Positions 16,328-27,000 of a stretch of 39,377 nucleotides of DNA are shown here, in pieces. The notes below the pieces were generated by a model. It was not told where the DNA came from. It was given only the letters and a program-made list of their open reading frames with translations, and ran no database searches. The DNA comes from Oscillospiraceae bacterium (GTDB lineage: Bacteria; Bacillota; Clostridia; Oscillospirales; Ruminococcaceae): the NCBI GenBank assembly GCA_017440545.1, contig JAFSGZ010000059.1, forward strand, positions 1 through 39,377. Direction: 5' to 3'. The translations under genes and the position numbers were made by a program. Every line of letters begins with the position of its first letter. Position 1 is the first letter of the stretch.

Positions 16328-17170
16328 ATGTTCGAAATCGTAACAAAAAAGGAATTAAACCCAACAGTTACATTAATGGAAATCAAAGCTCCGCTTATCG
16401 CAAAAAAAGCGCTTGCGGGTCAGTTTGTAATTTTAAGGGTTGATGATAAGGGGGAAAGAATCCCTTTAACAATAGCCGATTACAACAGGGAAAAAGGAAC
16501 AGTTACAATTATTTTCCAAATAGTAGGCGGTACAACAATTCGTTTAAATCAGAAAAATCAAGGTGAATTTATTGAGGATATAGTAGGCCCCTTAGGAAAA
16601 GCCACAGAATTAGATGGACTTAAAAAGGTTGCGGTTGTAGGCGGCGGCGTAGGCTGTGCCATTGCATATCCTATTGCAAAAAGTCTTTACGACAGCGGCT
16701 GTGAGGTTCATTCAATAGTAGGCTTCAGAAATGAGGACTTAGTTATTTTAGAGGACGAGTTTAAAGAGAAAAGCCATAAATATGTTTTAATGACAGACGA
16801 CGGCAGCGCAGGCGAAAAAGGTCTTGTAACCGATGCTCTTAAAAAGCTTATCGAAAGCGGCGAGGAGTATGACGAGGTCATTACAATAGGCCCTCTTATT
16901 ATGATGAAATTCGTTTGCGAGCTAACTCGTAAATACAACATAAAAACTATTGCAAGTATGAACCCTGTTATGATAGATGGAACAGGTATGTGCGGCGGCT
17001 GCAGATTAACTGTCGGCGGACAAACCAAATTCGCTTGTGTTGACGGCCCTGACTTTGACGGTCATTTAATTGATTTTGACAGCGCCATTAAGCGTTCATC
17101 AATGTATAGAGATGAAGAGCAAAAGGATAGAGAAAAGGCTTGTAACCTTTTTAAAAAGGAGGTAGAATAA
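16328..17170 (+). CDS. nfnA: NfnA-type ferredoxin-NADP+ reductase subunit alpha
   Basis: FAD- and [2Fe-2S]-containing subunit of the NADH-dependent reduced ferredoxin:NADP+ oxidoreductase (also named SudB, sulfide dehydrogenase subunit), 280 aa. The N-terminal flavin-binding barrel includes ERIPLTIADYN. The NAD-binding part starts at VVGGGVGCAIAYPIAK. The C-terminal cysteine cluster is GMCGGCRLTVGG plus FACVDGPDFDGHLIDF, which binds the 2Fe-2S cluster. The stop codon overlaps the start of the next gene (TAATG at 17168-17172), the usual NfnA-NfnB coupling. The complex couples NADH and reduced ferredoxin oxidation to NADPH formation. Confidence 0.93.
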   Translation: MFEIVTKKELNPTVTLMEIKAPLIAKKALAGQFVILRVDDKGERIPLTIADYNREKGTVTIIFQIVGGTTIRLNQKNQGEFIEDIVGPLGKATELDGLKKVAVVGGGVGCAIAYPIAKSLYDSGCEVHSIVGFRNEDLVILEDEFKEKSHKYVLMTDDGSAGEKGLVTDALKKLIESGEEYDEVITIGPLIMMKFVCELTRKYNIKTIASMNPVMIDGTGMCGGCRLTVGGQTKFACVDGPDFDGHLIDFDSAIKRSSMYRDEEQKDREKACNLFKKEVE

Positions 17171-18561
17171 TGGCCGATATGTCTTTAACTAAACACCTTA
17201 TGCCTGTTTTGGCACCAAAGGTTAGATGCACTAATTTTGAGGAAGTAGCTCTCGGTTACGACAGCGAAACTGCAATAGCCGAAGCCAAGCGCTGCCTTAA
17301 CTGTAAGCATAAGCCCTGTATTGAGGGCTGTCCCGTTAAAATACATATTCCTGAATTTATCGCCGAGGTTGCAGAGGGTAACTTTGAAAAGGCGTATGAA
17401 ATAATTTCACAGTCAAGCTCACTTCCCTCAGTTTGCGGAAGGGTTTGCCCGCAGGAAACACAGTGTGAGCAAAAATGCGTAAGGGGCATTAAGGGCGAGC
17501 CTGTCGGAATTGGTTATCTTGAAAGATTTGTAGCTGACTATCACGCTAAAAATAAAACCGAGGCTAATAAAAAGATTGAAGCTACAAAAGGTAGAGTAGC
17601 AGTTATCGGTTCGGGCCCTGCAGGTCTTTCCTGTGCAGGCGAGCTTGCAAAGCGCGGTTACGAGGTTACAATTTATGAGGCACTTCACGCCGCAGGCGGC
17701 GTTTTAACCTATGGAATTCCCGAATTTCGTCTTCCCAAAACCATTGTTTCCGAGGAAATAGAGGGGTTAAAACAGCTTGGTGTTAAAATTGAAACCAATG
17801 TTGTTATAGGAAGAACGATATTAATTGATGAGCTGTTTTCGGATTACGGCTTTGACGCTGTGTTTATCGGAAGCGGCGCAGGTCTTCCCAAGTTTATGAA
17901 CATCGAGGGCGAGGAATTAAAGGGCGTTTATTCTGCAAATGAATTCTTGACAAGAATTAATTTAATGAAGGGACACTGCGAGGACACCCACACCCCCGTT
18001 AAGCTTTCTAAGAAAACCGTTGTAGTAGGCGGCGGTAACGTTGCTATGGACGCCGCAAGATGCGCTAAAAGACTTGGCGCAGATGTAAGCATTGTTTACA
18101 GAAGAACAAAAAATGAGCTCCCTGCTCGAAAAGAAGAGGTTGAGCACGCAATAGAAGAGGGAATTGAGTTTAAGTTTTTAACCAATCCCGTTAAAATTCT
18201 CGGCGATGAAAACGGCTTTGCTAATAAAATCGTTTGCCGTAAAATGCAGCTTTCCGAGCCTGATGCTTCGGGCAGAGCACGTCCCGTTGAGGTTGAGGGA
18301 AGCGATTTTGAAATCGAGGCAGATAGTATCATTATGGCACTTGGCACATCGCCTAACCCCATCATTCGCGATACAACCGAGGGACTCGAAACTGCAAAAT
18401 GGGGTGGAATTATCGCAAACGATGAAACCGGACTTACCTCAAAAGAGGGCGTATTTGCGGGCGGAGATGCCGTAAGCGGCGCCGCAACAGTAATTCTCGC
18501 TATGGGTGCAGGCAAAAATGCTGCCAACGCTATTGATGAGTACATAAGCTCAAAAAAATAA
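17170..18561 (+). CDS. nfnB: NfnB-type subunit, NADPH-dependent glutamate synthase small chain homologue
   Basis: Large subunit of the Nfn complex, 463 aa, annotated gltA or SudA in many genomes. The N-terminal ferredoxin-like domain has two cysteine groups (CLNCKHKPCIEGCP and CGRVCPQETQCEQKC) for [4Fe-4S] clusters. It is followed by the FAD Rossmann loop VIGSGPAGLSCAGELAKRGY, VVVGGGNVAMDAARCAKRLG for NADPH, and the C-terminal FAD contact GVFAGGDAVSGAATVILAMGAGK. Because it follows nfnA with a one-base overlap, and no glutamate synthase large subunit is adjacent, the electron-bifurcating role is preferred over glutamate synthesis. Confidence 0.93.
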   Translation: MADMSLTKHLMPVLAPKVRCTNFEEVALGYDSETAIAEAKRCLNCKHKPCIEGCPVKIHIPEFIAEVAEGNFEKAYEIISQSSSLPSVCGRVCPQETQCEQKCVRGIKGEPVGIGYLERFVADYHAKNKTEANKKIEATKGRVAVIGSGPAGLSCAGELAKRGYEVTIYEALHAAGGVLTYGIPEFRLPKTIVSEEIEGLKQLGVKIETNVVIGRTILIDELFSDYGFDAVFIGSGAGLPKFMNIEGEELKGVYSANEFLTRINLMKGHCEDTHTPVKLSKKTVVVGGGNVAMDAARCAKRLGADVSIVYRRTKNELPARKEEVEHAIEEGIEFKFLTNPVKILGDENGFANKIVCRKMQLSEPDASGRARPVEVEGSDFEIEADSIIMALGTSPNPIIRDTTEGLETAKWGGIIANDETGLTSKEGVFAGGDAVSGAATVILAMGAGKNAANAIDEYISSKK

Positions 18562-18579
18562 AAAAAGTCTTATTTTGAC

Positions 18580-18608
18580 TTGACAATACACGGTTAATCT
18601 AATATAAT
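18580..18608 (+). promoter_or_regulatory. Promoter of tRNA-Thr
   Basis: TTGACA at 18580-18585 and TATAAT at 18603-18608 are both perfect consensus boxes with a 17-bp spacer. The mature tRNA begins 15 bp later. Confidence 0.93.
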
Positions 18609-18622
18609 AATGAAAGTGGTTC

Positions 18623-18698
18623 GCTGCTATGGCTCAGTAGGCAGAGCACGTCCTTGGTAAGGACGAGGTCACCAGTTCGAATCTGGTTAGCAGCTCCA
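18623..18698 (+). tRNA. tRNA-Thr (anticodon GGT)
   Basis: 76 nt including an encoded CCA. The acceptor stem is GCTGCTA with TAGCAGC, the discriminator is T, and the anticodon stem CGTCC/GGACG encloses TTGGTAA with anticodon GGT. The T-arm contains the usual GTTCGAATC. It decodes ACC and ACT. Confidence 0.96.
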
Positions 18699-18713
18699 TT
18701 TTCGTCATATGGC

Positions 18714-18741
18714 GAGCCTACCGATTTTGGTCGGTAGGCTC
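18714..18741 (+). terminator. Terminator of tRNA-Thr
   Basis: GAGCCTACCGA-ttttgg-TCGGTAGGCTC is an 11-bp stem followed by ATTTTATTT. It separates the tRNA from radC. Confidence 0.9.
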
Positions 18742-18765
18742 ATTTTATTTACATAAATAAAGGGA

Positions 18766-19461
18766 ATGAAGAAGATGAACGAAAATGTTCATAAAGGACA
18801 CAGAATAAGGGTAAAAGAAAAATATAGGCGTGCAGGGCTAAATGCTTTTAGCGAGCACGAGATTTTGGAGTTTCTTTTGTTTTACTGTATTCCGCAACGC
18901 GACACAAATGAGCTTGCGCATAAGCTGATTTCTCGTTTTGGCTCAATACCATCTCTGATGCTTGCATCGTATGATGATATTAAGAGTGTTGACGGAATGG
19001 GTGAAAACACAGCGCTTTTTATAAAGCTACTTTCGGATATTTATGGGCTTTGTAATGATAAGCCTAAAAACAACACAGTGCTTGACACAACAGATAAAAT
19101 CGGTGAATACGTAATGCCGCTGTTTCGCACAGCCACAACAGAACATTCGTATATTATAGCGCTTGATTCAAGACATAGACCTATCCGCTGTGTCAAGGTG
19201 CACGAAGGAGATTTAAACACCACCGCGTTTCCCTTGCGCGATATTCGCAAAATACTTGTAAACTGTGATGCCTACGGTGCAATACTTGCACATAACCATC
19301 CTAACGGAAGCGCACTTCCGTCAGAGGCAGATATAAAGGCAACTCAAACCCTTGATGAGATGCTTAAATATTTAGGCGTAAGACTCATTGACCATATAAT
19401 TGTCATCGAAAATGATTATGTATCGCTAAAGGATAGCCAAGATAAACTTATAATAGTATAA
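18766..19461 (+). CDS. radC: RadC family JAB/MPN-domain protein
   Basis: Member of the RadC (UPF0758) family, 231 aa from ATG 18766. ATG 18775 is a possible alternative, with AAAGGG better spaced for it. The N-terminal half has a helix-hairpin-helix-like region (IKSVDGMGENTALFI, 72-86). The C-terminal JAMM metalloprotease-like motif is HNHPNG with H176, H178, S186 and D189. Despite the name, a DNA-repair role is not established for the family, and a DNA-associated hydrolase activity is only inferred. The nearest upstream signal is the tRNA terminator; I see no strong promoter, so some read-through is possible. Confidence 0.92.
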   Translation: MKKMNENVHKGHRIRVKEKYRRAGLNAFSEHEILEFLLFYCIPQRDTNELAHKLISRFGSIPSLMLASYDDIKSVDGMGENTALFIKLLSDIYGLCNDKPKNNTVLDTTDKIGEYVMPLFRTATTEHSYIIALDSRHRPIRCVKVHEGDLNTTAFPLRDIRKILVNCDAYGAILAHNHPNGSALPSEADIKATQTLDEMLKYLGVRLIDHIIVIENDYVSLKDSQDKLIIV

Positions 19462-19481
19462 ATAATATTGATTTTTTTCAA

Positions 19482-19509
19482 TTGAATTATTTTTTCGTTC
19501 ATCTATAAT
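19482..19509 (+). promoter_or_regulatory. Promoter of the beta-galactosidase gene
   Basis: TTGAAT at 19482-19487 and TATAAT at 19504-19509, 16-bp spacer. The start codon is 31 bp downstream. No obvious operator palindrome is visible. Confidence 0.75.
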
Positions 19510-19519
19510 AAGATTATAA

Positions 19520-22372
<2,853 letters not shown>

Positions 22373-22393
22373 AACGCAGTATAAAACAAAAAG

Positions 22394-22422
22394 CCTCAAG
22401 GACTTTGTTCTTGAGGTTTTTT
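22394..22422 (+). terminator. Terminator of the beta-galactosidase gene
   Basis: CCTCAAG-gactttgtt-CTTGAGG followed by TTTTTT, preceded by an A-run. It could act in both directions for the converging 79-aa gene, although it lies about 90 bp beyond that gene's stop. Confidence 0.9.
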
Positions 22423-22514
22423 AATATAAAAACATAGCATAAAAAATGAATGTAATCAACACAGAGTTCAAAATATATTTTTATAGCTGGGGCGTTGCTC
22501 TTTCGATATAACTG

Positions 22515-22754
22515 TTAGTTAAATTCGAAGTCTAATTTCGACGTACCATCGGGGAATAAAAACAAAACATTATACACCCTCTTAATATTTGTTTCAGTAC
22601 TTATTTTTATACAGTTATCATTATTCGTGATACTAGTGTTTGCTTGGAAACTATAATTATTAATTCGACTATTAATAGTTTCATTTATTTCATAGTTATA
22701 TCTATGCATTATTAACGCAATAGAAACCATTTTTTCTATTCTAGTAACTTCCAT
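22515..22754 (-). CDS. Hypothetical 79-aa protein divergent from an XRE repressor
   Basis: I do not recognise this protein. It begins MEVTRIEKMVSIALIMHRYNYEI and is asparagine-, threonine- and serine-rich in the middle, ending in FLFPDGTSKLDFEFN. There is no signal peptide, membrane segment or cysteine. The case for a real gene is good: GAGGG lies just before the ATG, and a near-perfect minus-strand promoter (TTGACA-N17-TATAAT) sits 30 bp upstream, with an operator-like repeat inside its spacer. Its divergence from a small XRE regulator suggests that regulator represses it. It could be an accessory or phage-derived protein. Confidence 0.65.
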   Translation of the reverse strand: MEVTRIEKMVSIALIMHRYNYEINETINSRINNYSFQANTSITNNDNCIKISTETNIKRVYNVLFLFPDGTSKLDFEFN

Positions 22755-22783
22755 AAAAGACCCTCATATTTAATTTTTATTAA

Positions 22784-22812
22784 ATTATACTCAATCTTTG
22801 AGTAAATGTCAA
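22784..22812 (-). promoter_or_regulatory. Promoter of the 79-aa gene
   Basis: On the minus strand TTGACA (22812-22807) and TATAAT (22789-22784) match the consensus exactly with a 17-bp spacer. The first operator lies within the spacer. Confidence 0.9.
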
Positions 22813-22830
22813 TACTCAGTTTGTGAGTAT
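22789..22830. promoter_or_regulatory. Paired operator sites ACTCA-N5-TGAGT
   Basis: Site 1 is ACTCA-atctt-TGAGT at 22789-22803. Site 2 is ATACTCA-gtttg-TGAGTAT at 22812-22830. Both have the same half-site and the same 5-bp gap, and their centres are 25 bp apart. Site 1 covers the spacer of the divergent promoter. The XRE protein encoded 33 bp away is the obvious ligand (inferred). Confidence 0.8.
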
Positions 22831-22862
22831 CGTATGATGTACTTGCAAAGAGGTGATATTTT

Positions 22863-23066
22863 ATGGATTATAGAGAACGAATGAGAGCATTACGTGAAGA
22901 TAATGATTTAACACAACTACAAGTTGCAAAAATTATTAACAAATCCCAGCAAGGCTACAATCATATTGAAACAGGTCGTGCCGAACTTAAAATAGAGGAT
23001 TTAATAAAGCTTTGCGATTTTTATAAAGTATCTGCAGATTATTTTATTGGTAGAAAAGATAAATAG
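22863..23066 (+). CDS. Small XRE/Cro-CI-type HTH transcriptional regulator
   Basis: DNA-binding repressor of 67 aa consisting of little more than one helix-turn-helix domain. MDYRERMRALREDNDLTQLQVAKIINKSQQGYNHIETGRAEL carries the recognition helix, and CDFYKVSADYFIGRKDK is the usual final helix. The dimer would suit the symmetric ACTCA-N5-TGAGT sites in the upstream intergenic region, implying autoregulation and control of the divergent gene. Ribosome site GAGGTGAT precedes ATG 22863. A terminator begins at the stop codon. Confidence 0.9.
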   Translation: MDYRERMRALREDNDLTQLQVAKIINKSQQGYNHIETGRAELKIEDLIKLCDFYKVSADYFIGRKDK

Positions 23067-23104
23067 CACCCAATTCCGTATATGGAAAAGGGTGCTGTTT
23101 TTTA
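23065..23104 (+). terminator. Terminator of the XRE regulator gene
   Basis: AGCACCC (23065-23071) pairs with GGGTGCT (23090-23096), with an inner TTCC/GGAA, followed by GTTTTTTATTT. The stem overlaps the TAG stop codon. Confidence 0.9.
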
Positions 23105-23160
23105 TTTCATATATATTTTCTCTCAAAAATACCTTGTTTGAAAACATTATAATATTTCAC

Positions 23161-23217
23161 CCACCCGAAAGGGTGGATTTAGTTGAAAAACCGACTTGTC
23201 GAAACAAGTCGGTTTTT
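23161..23217. terminator. Two adjacent strong hairpins
   Basis: CCACCC-gaaa-GGGTGG (23161-23176) is a GNRA-capped hairpin. It is followed by the 14-bp perfect stem AAAAACCGACTTGT-cgaa-ACAAGTCGGTTTTT (23186-23217). The second has A- and T-runs in its arms and is a bidirectional terminator. On the minus strand it sits directly after a tRNA-Arg 3'-end copy. Confidence 0.85.
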
Positions 23218-23218
23218 C

Positions 23219-23375
23219 TGGCGCGCTGTAAGGGATGAATCCGCTTACGCGTATTGTTTGCTTGACGACCGAAAGGCAAAGCCTTTCAGTACCCGTCTGC
23301 GCACCACCTTGCTACAAAACAGTTCACTGAACTGTTTTGTTTAACGCTCGGTGCCCTCTCAGGGTTCGAATCTCT
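23219..23375 (-). pseudogene. tRNA-Arg 3'-end fragment joined to a hairpin-rich module
   Basis: TGGCGCGCTGTAAGGGAT at 23219-23236 is an exact 18-bp copy of the 3' end (including CCA) of the intact tRNA-Arg at 23426-23443. Beyond it the usual tRNA body is absent. Instead there are GAAAGGC-aaa-GCCTTTC (23271-23287) and a near-palindrome of two 13-nt arms around one base (23314-23340). No plausible protein is encoded. The bases from 23340 to 23375 include a GGGTTCGAATC, like a T-loop, but no tRNA can be folded around it. I read the segment as a decayed second tRNA copy or a repeat element that captured the tRNA end. Confidence 0.6.
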
Positions 23376-23390
23376 CAAAAATAACAAAAA

Positions 23391-23420
23391 AAGAGCACTA
23401 ACCACAAGGGTTATTGCTCT
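23391..23420 (-). terminator. Terminator of tRNA-Arg
   Basis: On the minus strand AGAGCAATAACC-cttgt-GGTTAGTGCTCT, one mismatch pair, is followed by TTTTTTTG, 6 bp after the tRNA CCA end. Confidence 0.88.
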
Positions 23421-23425
23421 CTTTT

Positions 23426-23502
23426 TGGCGCGCTGTAAGGGATTCGAACCCCTGACCTTTTGGTTCGTAGCCAAACACTCTATCCAACTGAGCTAACAGC
23501 GC
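23426..23502 (-). tRNA. tRNA-Arg (anticodon ACG)
   Basis: 77 nt with encoded CCA. The acceptor stem is GCGCTGT with ACAGCGC, the discriminator is G, and the anticodon stem TTTGG/CCAAA encloses CTACGAA with anticodon ACG. The T-arm holds GGTTCGAATCC. After A34-to-inosine editing (known for this tRNA) it reads CGT, CGC and CGA. Confidence 0.96.
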
Positions 23503-23532
23503 AAAGGTATTTCGTCTTTAAGACGCTTATAT

Positions 23533-23561
23533 ATATTATCACAGTTACTTTTACTTGTCAA
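23533..23561 (-). promoter_or_regulatory. Promoter of tRNA-Arg
   Basis: On the minus strand TTGACA (23561-23556) and TAATAT (23538-23533) are 17 bp apart, about 31 bp upstream of the mature tRNA 5' end. Confidence 0.88.
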
Positions 23562-23621
23562 GTTTTTTATCTCTTTTTAATTTAAATTTCTTGCTCGAAT
23601 TTGATTTTATTTAGAGATCTA

Positions 23622-23689
23622 TTCGACAGCTTTCTACAAATTACTTTATAATTCTGCTTTTTTCTTAAAATTTGTCGATTATTGTCGAA
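23622..23689 (+). promoter_or_regulatory. Candidate Spo0A boxes upstream of the secreted protein gene
   Basis: TTCGACA at 23622-23628 is the exact complement of the Spo0A box TGTCGAA. A second exact box, TGTCGAA, lies at 23683-23689. A one-mismatch copy, TGTCGAT, starts exactly 10 bp before it at 23673, the tandem spacing seen at Spo0A-bound promoters. TTGACA at 23692-23697 follows directly, with a weak TAGAAA 17 bp on. No Spo0A gene is in the window, so control is inferred. Confidence 0.5.
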
Positions 23690-23785
23690 AATTGACATAA
23701 AAAATCGGAAAAGTTAGAAATATCTGTGAGATATACACAAGAAAAAGTTAAAATTTTTAAATTAGTGGAATGTCAAAATTTGTTA

Positions 23786-23814
23786 TTTACAAACATAATT
23801 TCGTATGTTAAGAT
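23786..23814 (+). promoter_or_regulatory. Possible main promoter of the secreted protein gene
   Basis: TTTACA at 23786-23791 and TAAGAT at 23809-23814 with a 17-bp spacer. It would leave a leader of about 240 nt before ATG 24060. Confidence 0.45.
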
Positions 23815-23847
23815 TTTGGAAACAAGAAAATGGAAAGGAGGCTTGTT

Positions 23848-23912
23848 GGACTTTTAAGCTTTAAAAAACAAATTTAGGGCCCAAATTTTTAAAGATAAAG
23901 CCTAAAAAGTCC
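23848..23912 (+). other. Structured 5' leader, long stem-loop
   Basis: GGACTTTTAAGCTTTA (23848-23863) pairs with TAAAGCCTAAAAAGTCC (23896-23912), with one bulge and one G-T pair. A second self-complementary core inside, AAATTT-a-GGGCCC-AAATTT, lies at 23870-23888. It does not match any riboswitch or T-box consensus I know. The rest of the 23913-24050 leader is A-rich and apparently unstructured. Confidence 0.5.
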
Positions 23913-24059
23913 CAGAAAGTGAAAAACTTAAATTTAAAATGCAAAGCTTTAAGAGGTGCTAAAAACGGGTAGACAAGCTACATAGGCACAAAAATGAAAC
24001 AGAAAAGAAAATGTATTTTGAGTTTAAAAAGAAATTAAAAAATTAGGAGGAAAGATGCT

Positions 24060-27000
24060 ATGAAAAAGATTGTATCGGGAATTTTGTCGGCTGTGCTTAT
24101 TTTATCAAGCGCACTCGGCACAACTGCTCTTGCTGAAAACAGCTATGACTCAGGACTAAATGATAGCGCAAGCTATGCATTTAAAGTCCCCGAAACATCA
24201 TCTACTTTATCTAACAGTTGGGTATGGACAAATAGCGCAGTGGGTTATTCGCCTCAAGGCGAGCTCGGGTATTCAGGTGGATATGTAAATCTTTTGCATG
24301 AAGGCGGTGAGCACTTTGTAGAGCTTACTGTAAAAAGCGGGCTTGAAGGAAACTGCTCGTTTAATGCAGCACAAAGACTTTACGGTCTATCTAAGGGCAT
24401 CCCCTCGGAAATTGATATAGAAAGCGCGACTGCTCTTGCAATCCGACTTAAAATTAAGACCCCCGCAAATGACTTAAGAATTTCAGCCTTTGATATCTAT
24501 ATAAATGGCAACAGATGCACAAACACAACAACCGACAAGGTTAAGTTTTTAGATAGTAAAACAGGTGTGCTCTCGGAGTTTTTACCGCAGAGTGGACACA
24601 CCGGTAAAAACGGCTTTGAAACCGCAGGTGAGCTTGACGGATATATGATTATTCCGTTCACAACCTACAACAACAGCGCAGTAACAGCTACTTGGTTAAG
24701 AAATAATTACACAGGTATCGGCTTTATGCTTCACAACAGCACAAGCTGTTCGCACGGACAAACCTCAAGTAACTGGGACGGCAAACAGGTTTATGTGGGC
24801 GACCAGTATTTTATTGAAGATATAAACAGCTTTGTTTCGGCAAGAAGAGCTAATATTACTTATGCATCGGGAAACAATGATACAGGCTACTATGCCTTAA
24901 ATGTGCCTGAGCATAAGGCTTGGCTTGGATATTCTATCGGCGATGGCGCATATCCCCACGTTCAAAGCTCGCGCAATAATATAAACGGCGAGTTTACAAA
25001 TAACAACAACGGTGCACTTCATATTGGCACCATAAACGGCGGTGACTCGGCAGTTGAGATTAACGTTAAAACCAATGCCGACGCTTCCAACACTATTTAC
25101 ACCGGCGGATATGTATATCAGGATTACAACAAAAACGGTCTTACAAAGGGCGTACCTACTCAAATTGATTTAAGCAAAACCACCGCTATTGCAATAAGAG
25201 TTGCAGGTAAGGGCGGTTATGACACACAAATGTCAGCCTTTGATGTTTATTTAAACGGCTCAAGAACTTCAAATGCTGCTTCAAGAAACAACATCAAGTT
25301 TATTGATTATAACACAGGCACCGTCACTTCCTCGCTTTATAATGACGGACTTAGATTTACAGGCGATTTTGATGGCTGGCTTTTAATTCCCATCACTGCT
25401 TGGGGAAATGGCAGCACAGTAACTGCAGATTGGCTTAGAGCAAACTATAACGGACTTAGCTTTATGATGCACGGCAAAAACTGCTCACACGGCAGCAGCC
25501 AGAGTAGCTGGGTTAATAAAAAGCTTTATGTAGGTGACGCTCTGTTTGTTGAAAATATGGACACCTTTGTATCTGTTCATTCACAGGGACACACCTACAC
25601 ACCCGAAACTAATGTCTTTACACCTGTATCAGCAACCACAGAGGGTGCAGAGCCTTTGGGACTCGGAATGTTCCACTTTAGCTCACACTTTGCTACAAAC
25701 TACGGCACAGACAACGCTTCACGCTTAAACGAAGTTGAAGATGTGCTTGCAAGTGGCTATGTAAACACCCTTTTCCTCTCGGGCACAGAAGCCTGCTTTG
25801 AGGATATGATTGATTTAGCTGTTGAATATAACTGCTCAATTTGGTTCTCTGCACAGCGTTTTTACAGCGATGTTCAAACCATTGAAGCTTATATGGCAAA
25901 TGTTGAGACAGCAGTTAATAAAATTCGTGCAAAGGGCGCATTTGATTTATTAAAGGGCTTTTATTGGGATGAGCCGTATCTGAACGGAATGACCAATGCA
26001 GACTTCCATCTAATGACCAAAACCCTTTATGAAAAATGGGGCAAGAGAAACTTCCCTGTTTTTGGATTTGCTCCCCTTGTTGACGAAGTTGAATTTTCAG
26101 GCGAGAGAATAGAAGCAAGCGCACTTGAGTATGTAACCGACGCAGGCTGGGATAACTATTCTTACGACTTAAGAACCCTTGCTATAAACGACCTGCAGCA
26201 AAGAAATCATCTTTCAAGCCTTTGCGGCGTAGGCTTTAAAACTGCAGAGGATTACTATCGCTGGATTCATGCAAAGCTTATGTCAAAGCTTGACCACGAT
26301 ACAAATATATGGTTCTACCCCGGAACTTATACCACATGGCTTTACACAGAAACCCGCGCAGACGAGGGAATGTCAAGTGAGAATATAAGCTTCTTTGAGG
26401 ATATGCTTTATGAGCACGCAAAACCGGGTGGACTTATGCTCTACACCTATTTCAACTCTACCTCAAACACAAACGAAAAGGGACTTAGCTACTATTTAGA
26501 TGTTAAGAGCAGAACAACAGGTGAGCAGGTTATGTACACCGATGCTGAAAAGTGGACAGGTCTTTCAAATCAGATAAAGGCATTAAAAAATAAATTTGAC
26601 ACCACCTACACCGTTCCTGCTATGGATGTTCCTTTTGGAAACATCGATATAGTAGAGAAAACTCAAACCTCTATAAGCTATAATGCAGATGAGGGTATGA
26701 GCTACTCTATTGACGGCGGCGTAACCTATGAAACAGACGGCTTGTTTGATAACCTTACAGTTAACACCCCCTACACCATTAGAGTTAAAGAAACAAACGG
26801 CACAAGATATAAGGATTTTGTAATTTCTACATTAGCTCAAAACCCTTACGCTTCGGGCCTTAACGACACCGCAAGCTATGCTGTAAAAATCCCCACCGAT
26901 TTAGAGGTGCTTTCAAGCGACTATTGCACCGCTCACGAGCGTTCAGCAAGAAACCGCGAGGACACCGCATTTATGTCGGGCGGATATATTCACCTAAAGG

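Noticed and set aside
23219..23443. attL/attR of an integrated element at tRNA-Arg
   Set aside because: The two 18-bp copies enclose only about 190 bp with no integrase or cargo, so there is no element present. At most it is a scar, and it is reported only as such.
23286..23474. Minus-strand open frame of 62 codons crossing the tRNA-Arg region
   Set aside because: It overlaps the tRNA-Arg 3' half and its terminator, has no ribosome site, and reads through the hairpin module. Such frames are known artefacts of tRNA-flanking repeats.
23815..24059. T-box, SAM, c-di-GMP or other known riboswitch in the leader
   Set aside because: None of the conserved core words of these classes (for example AGGGTGG-type T-box sequence) is present.
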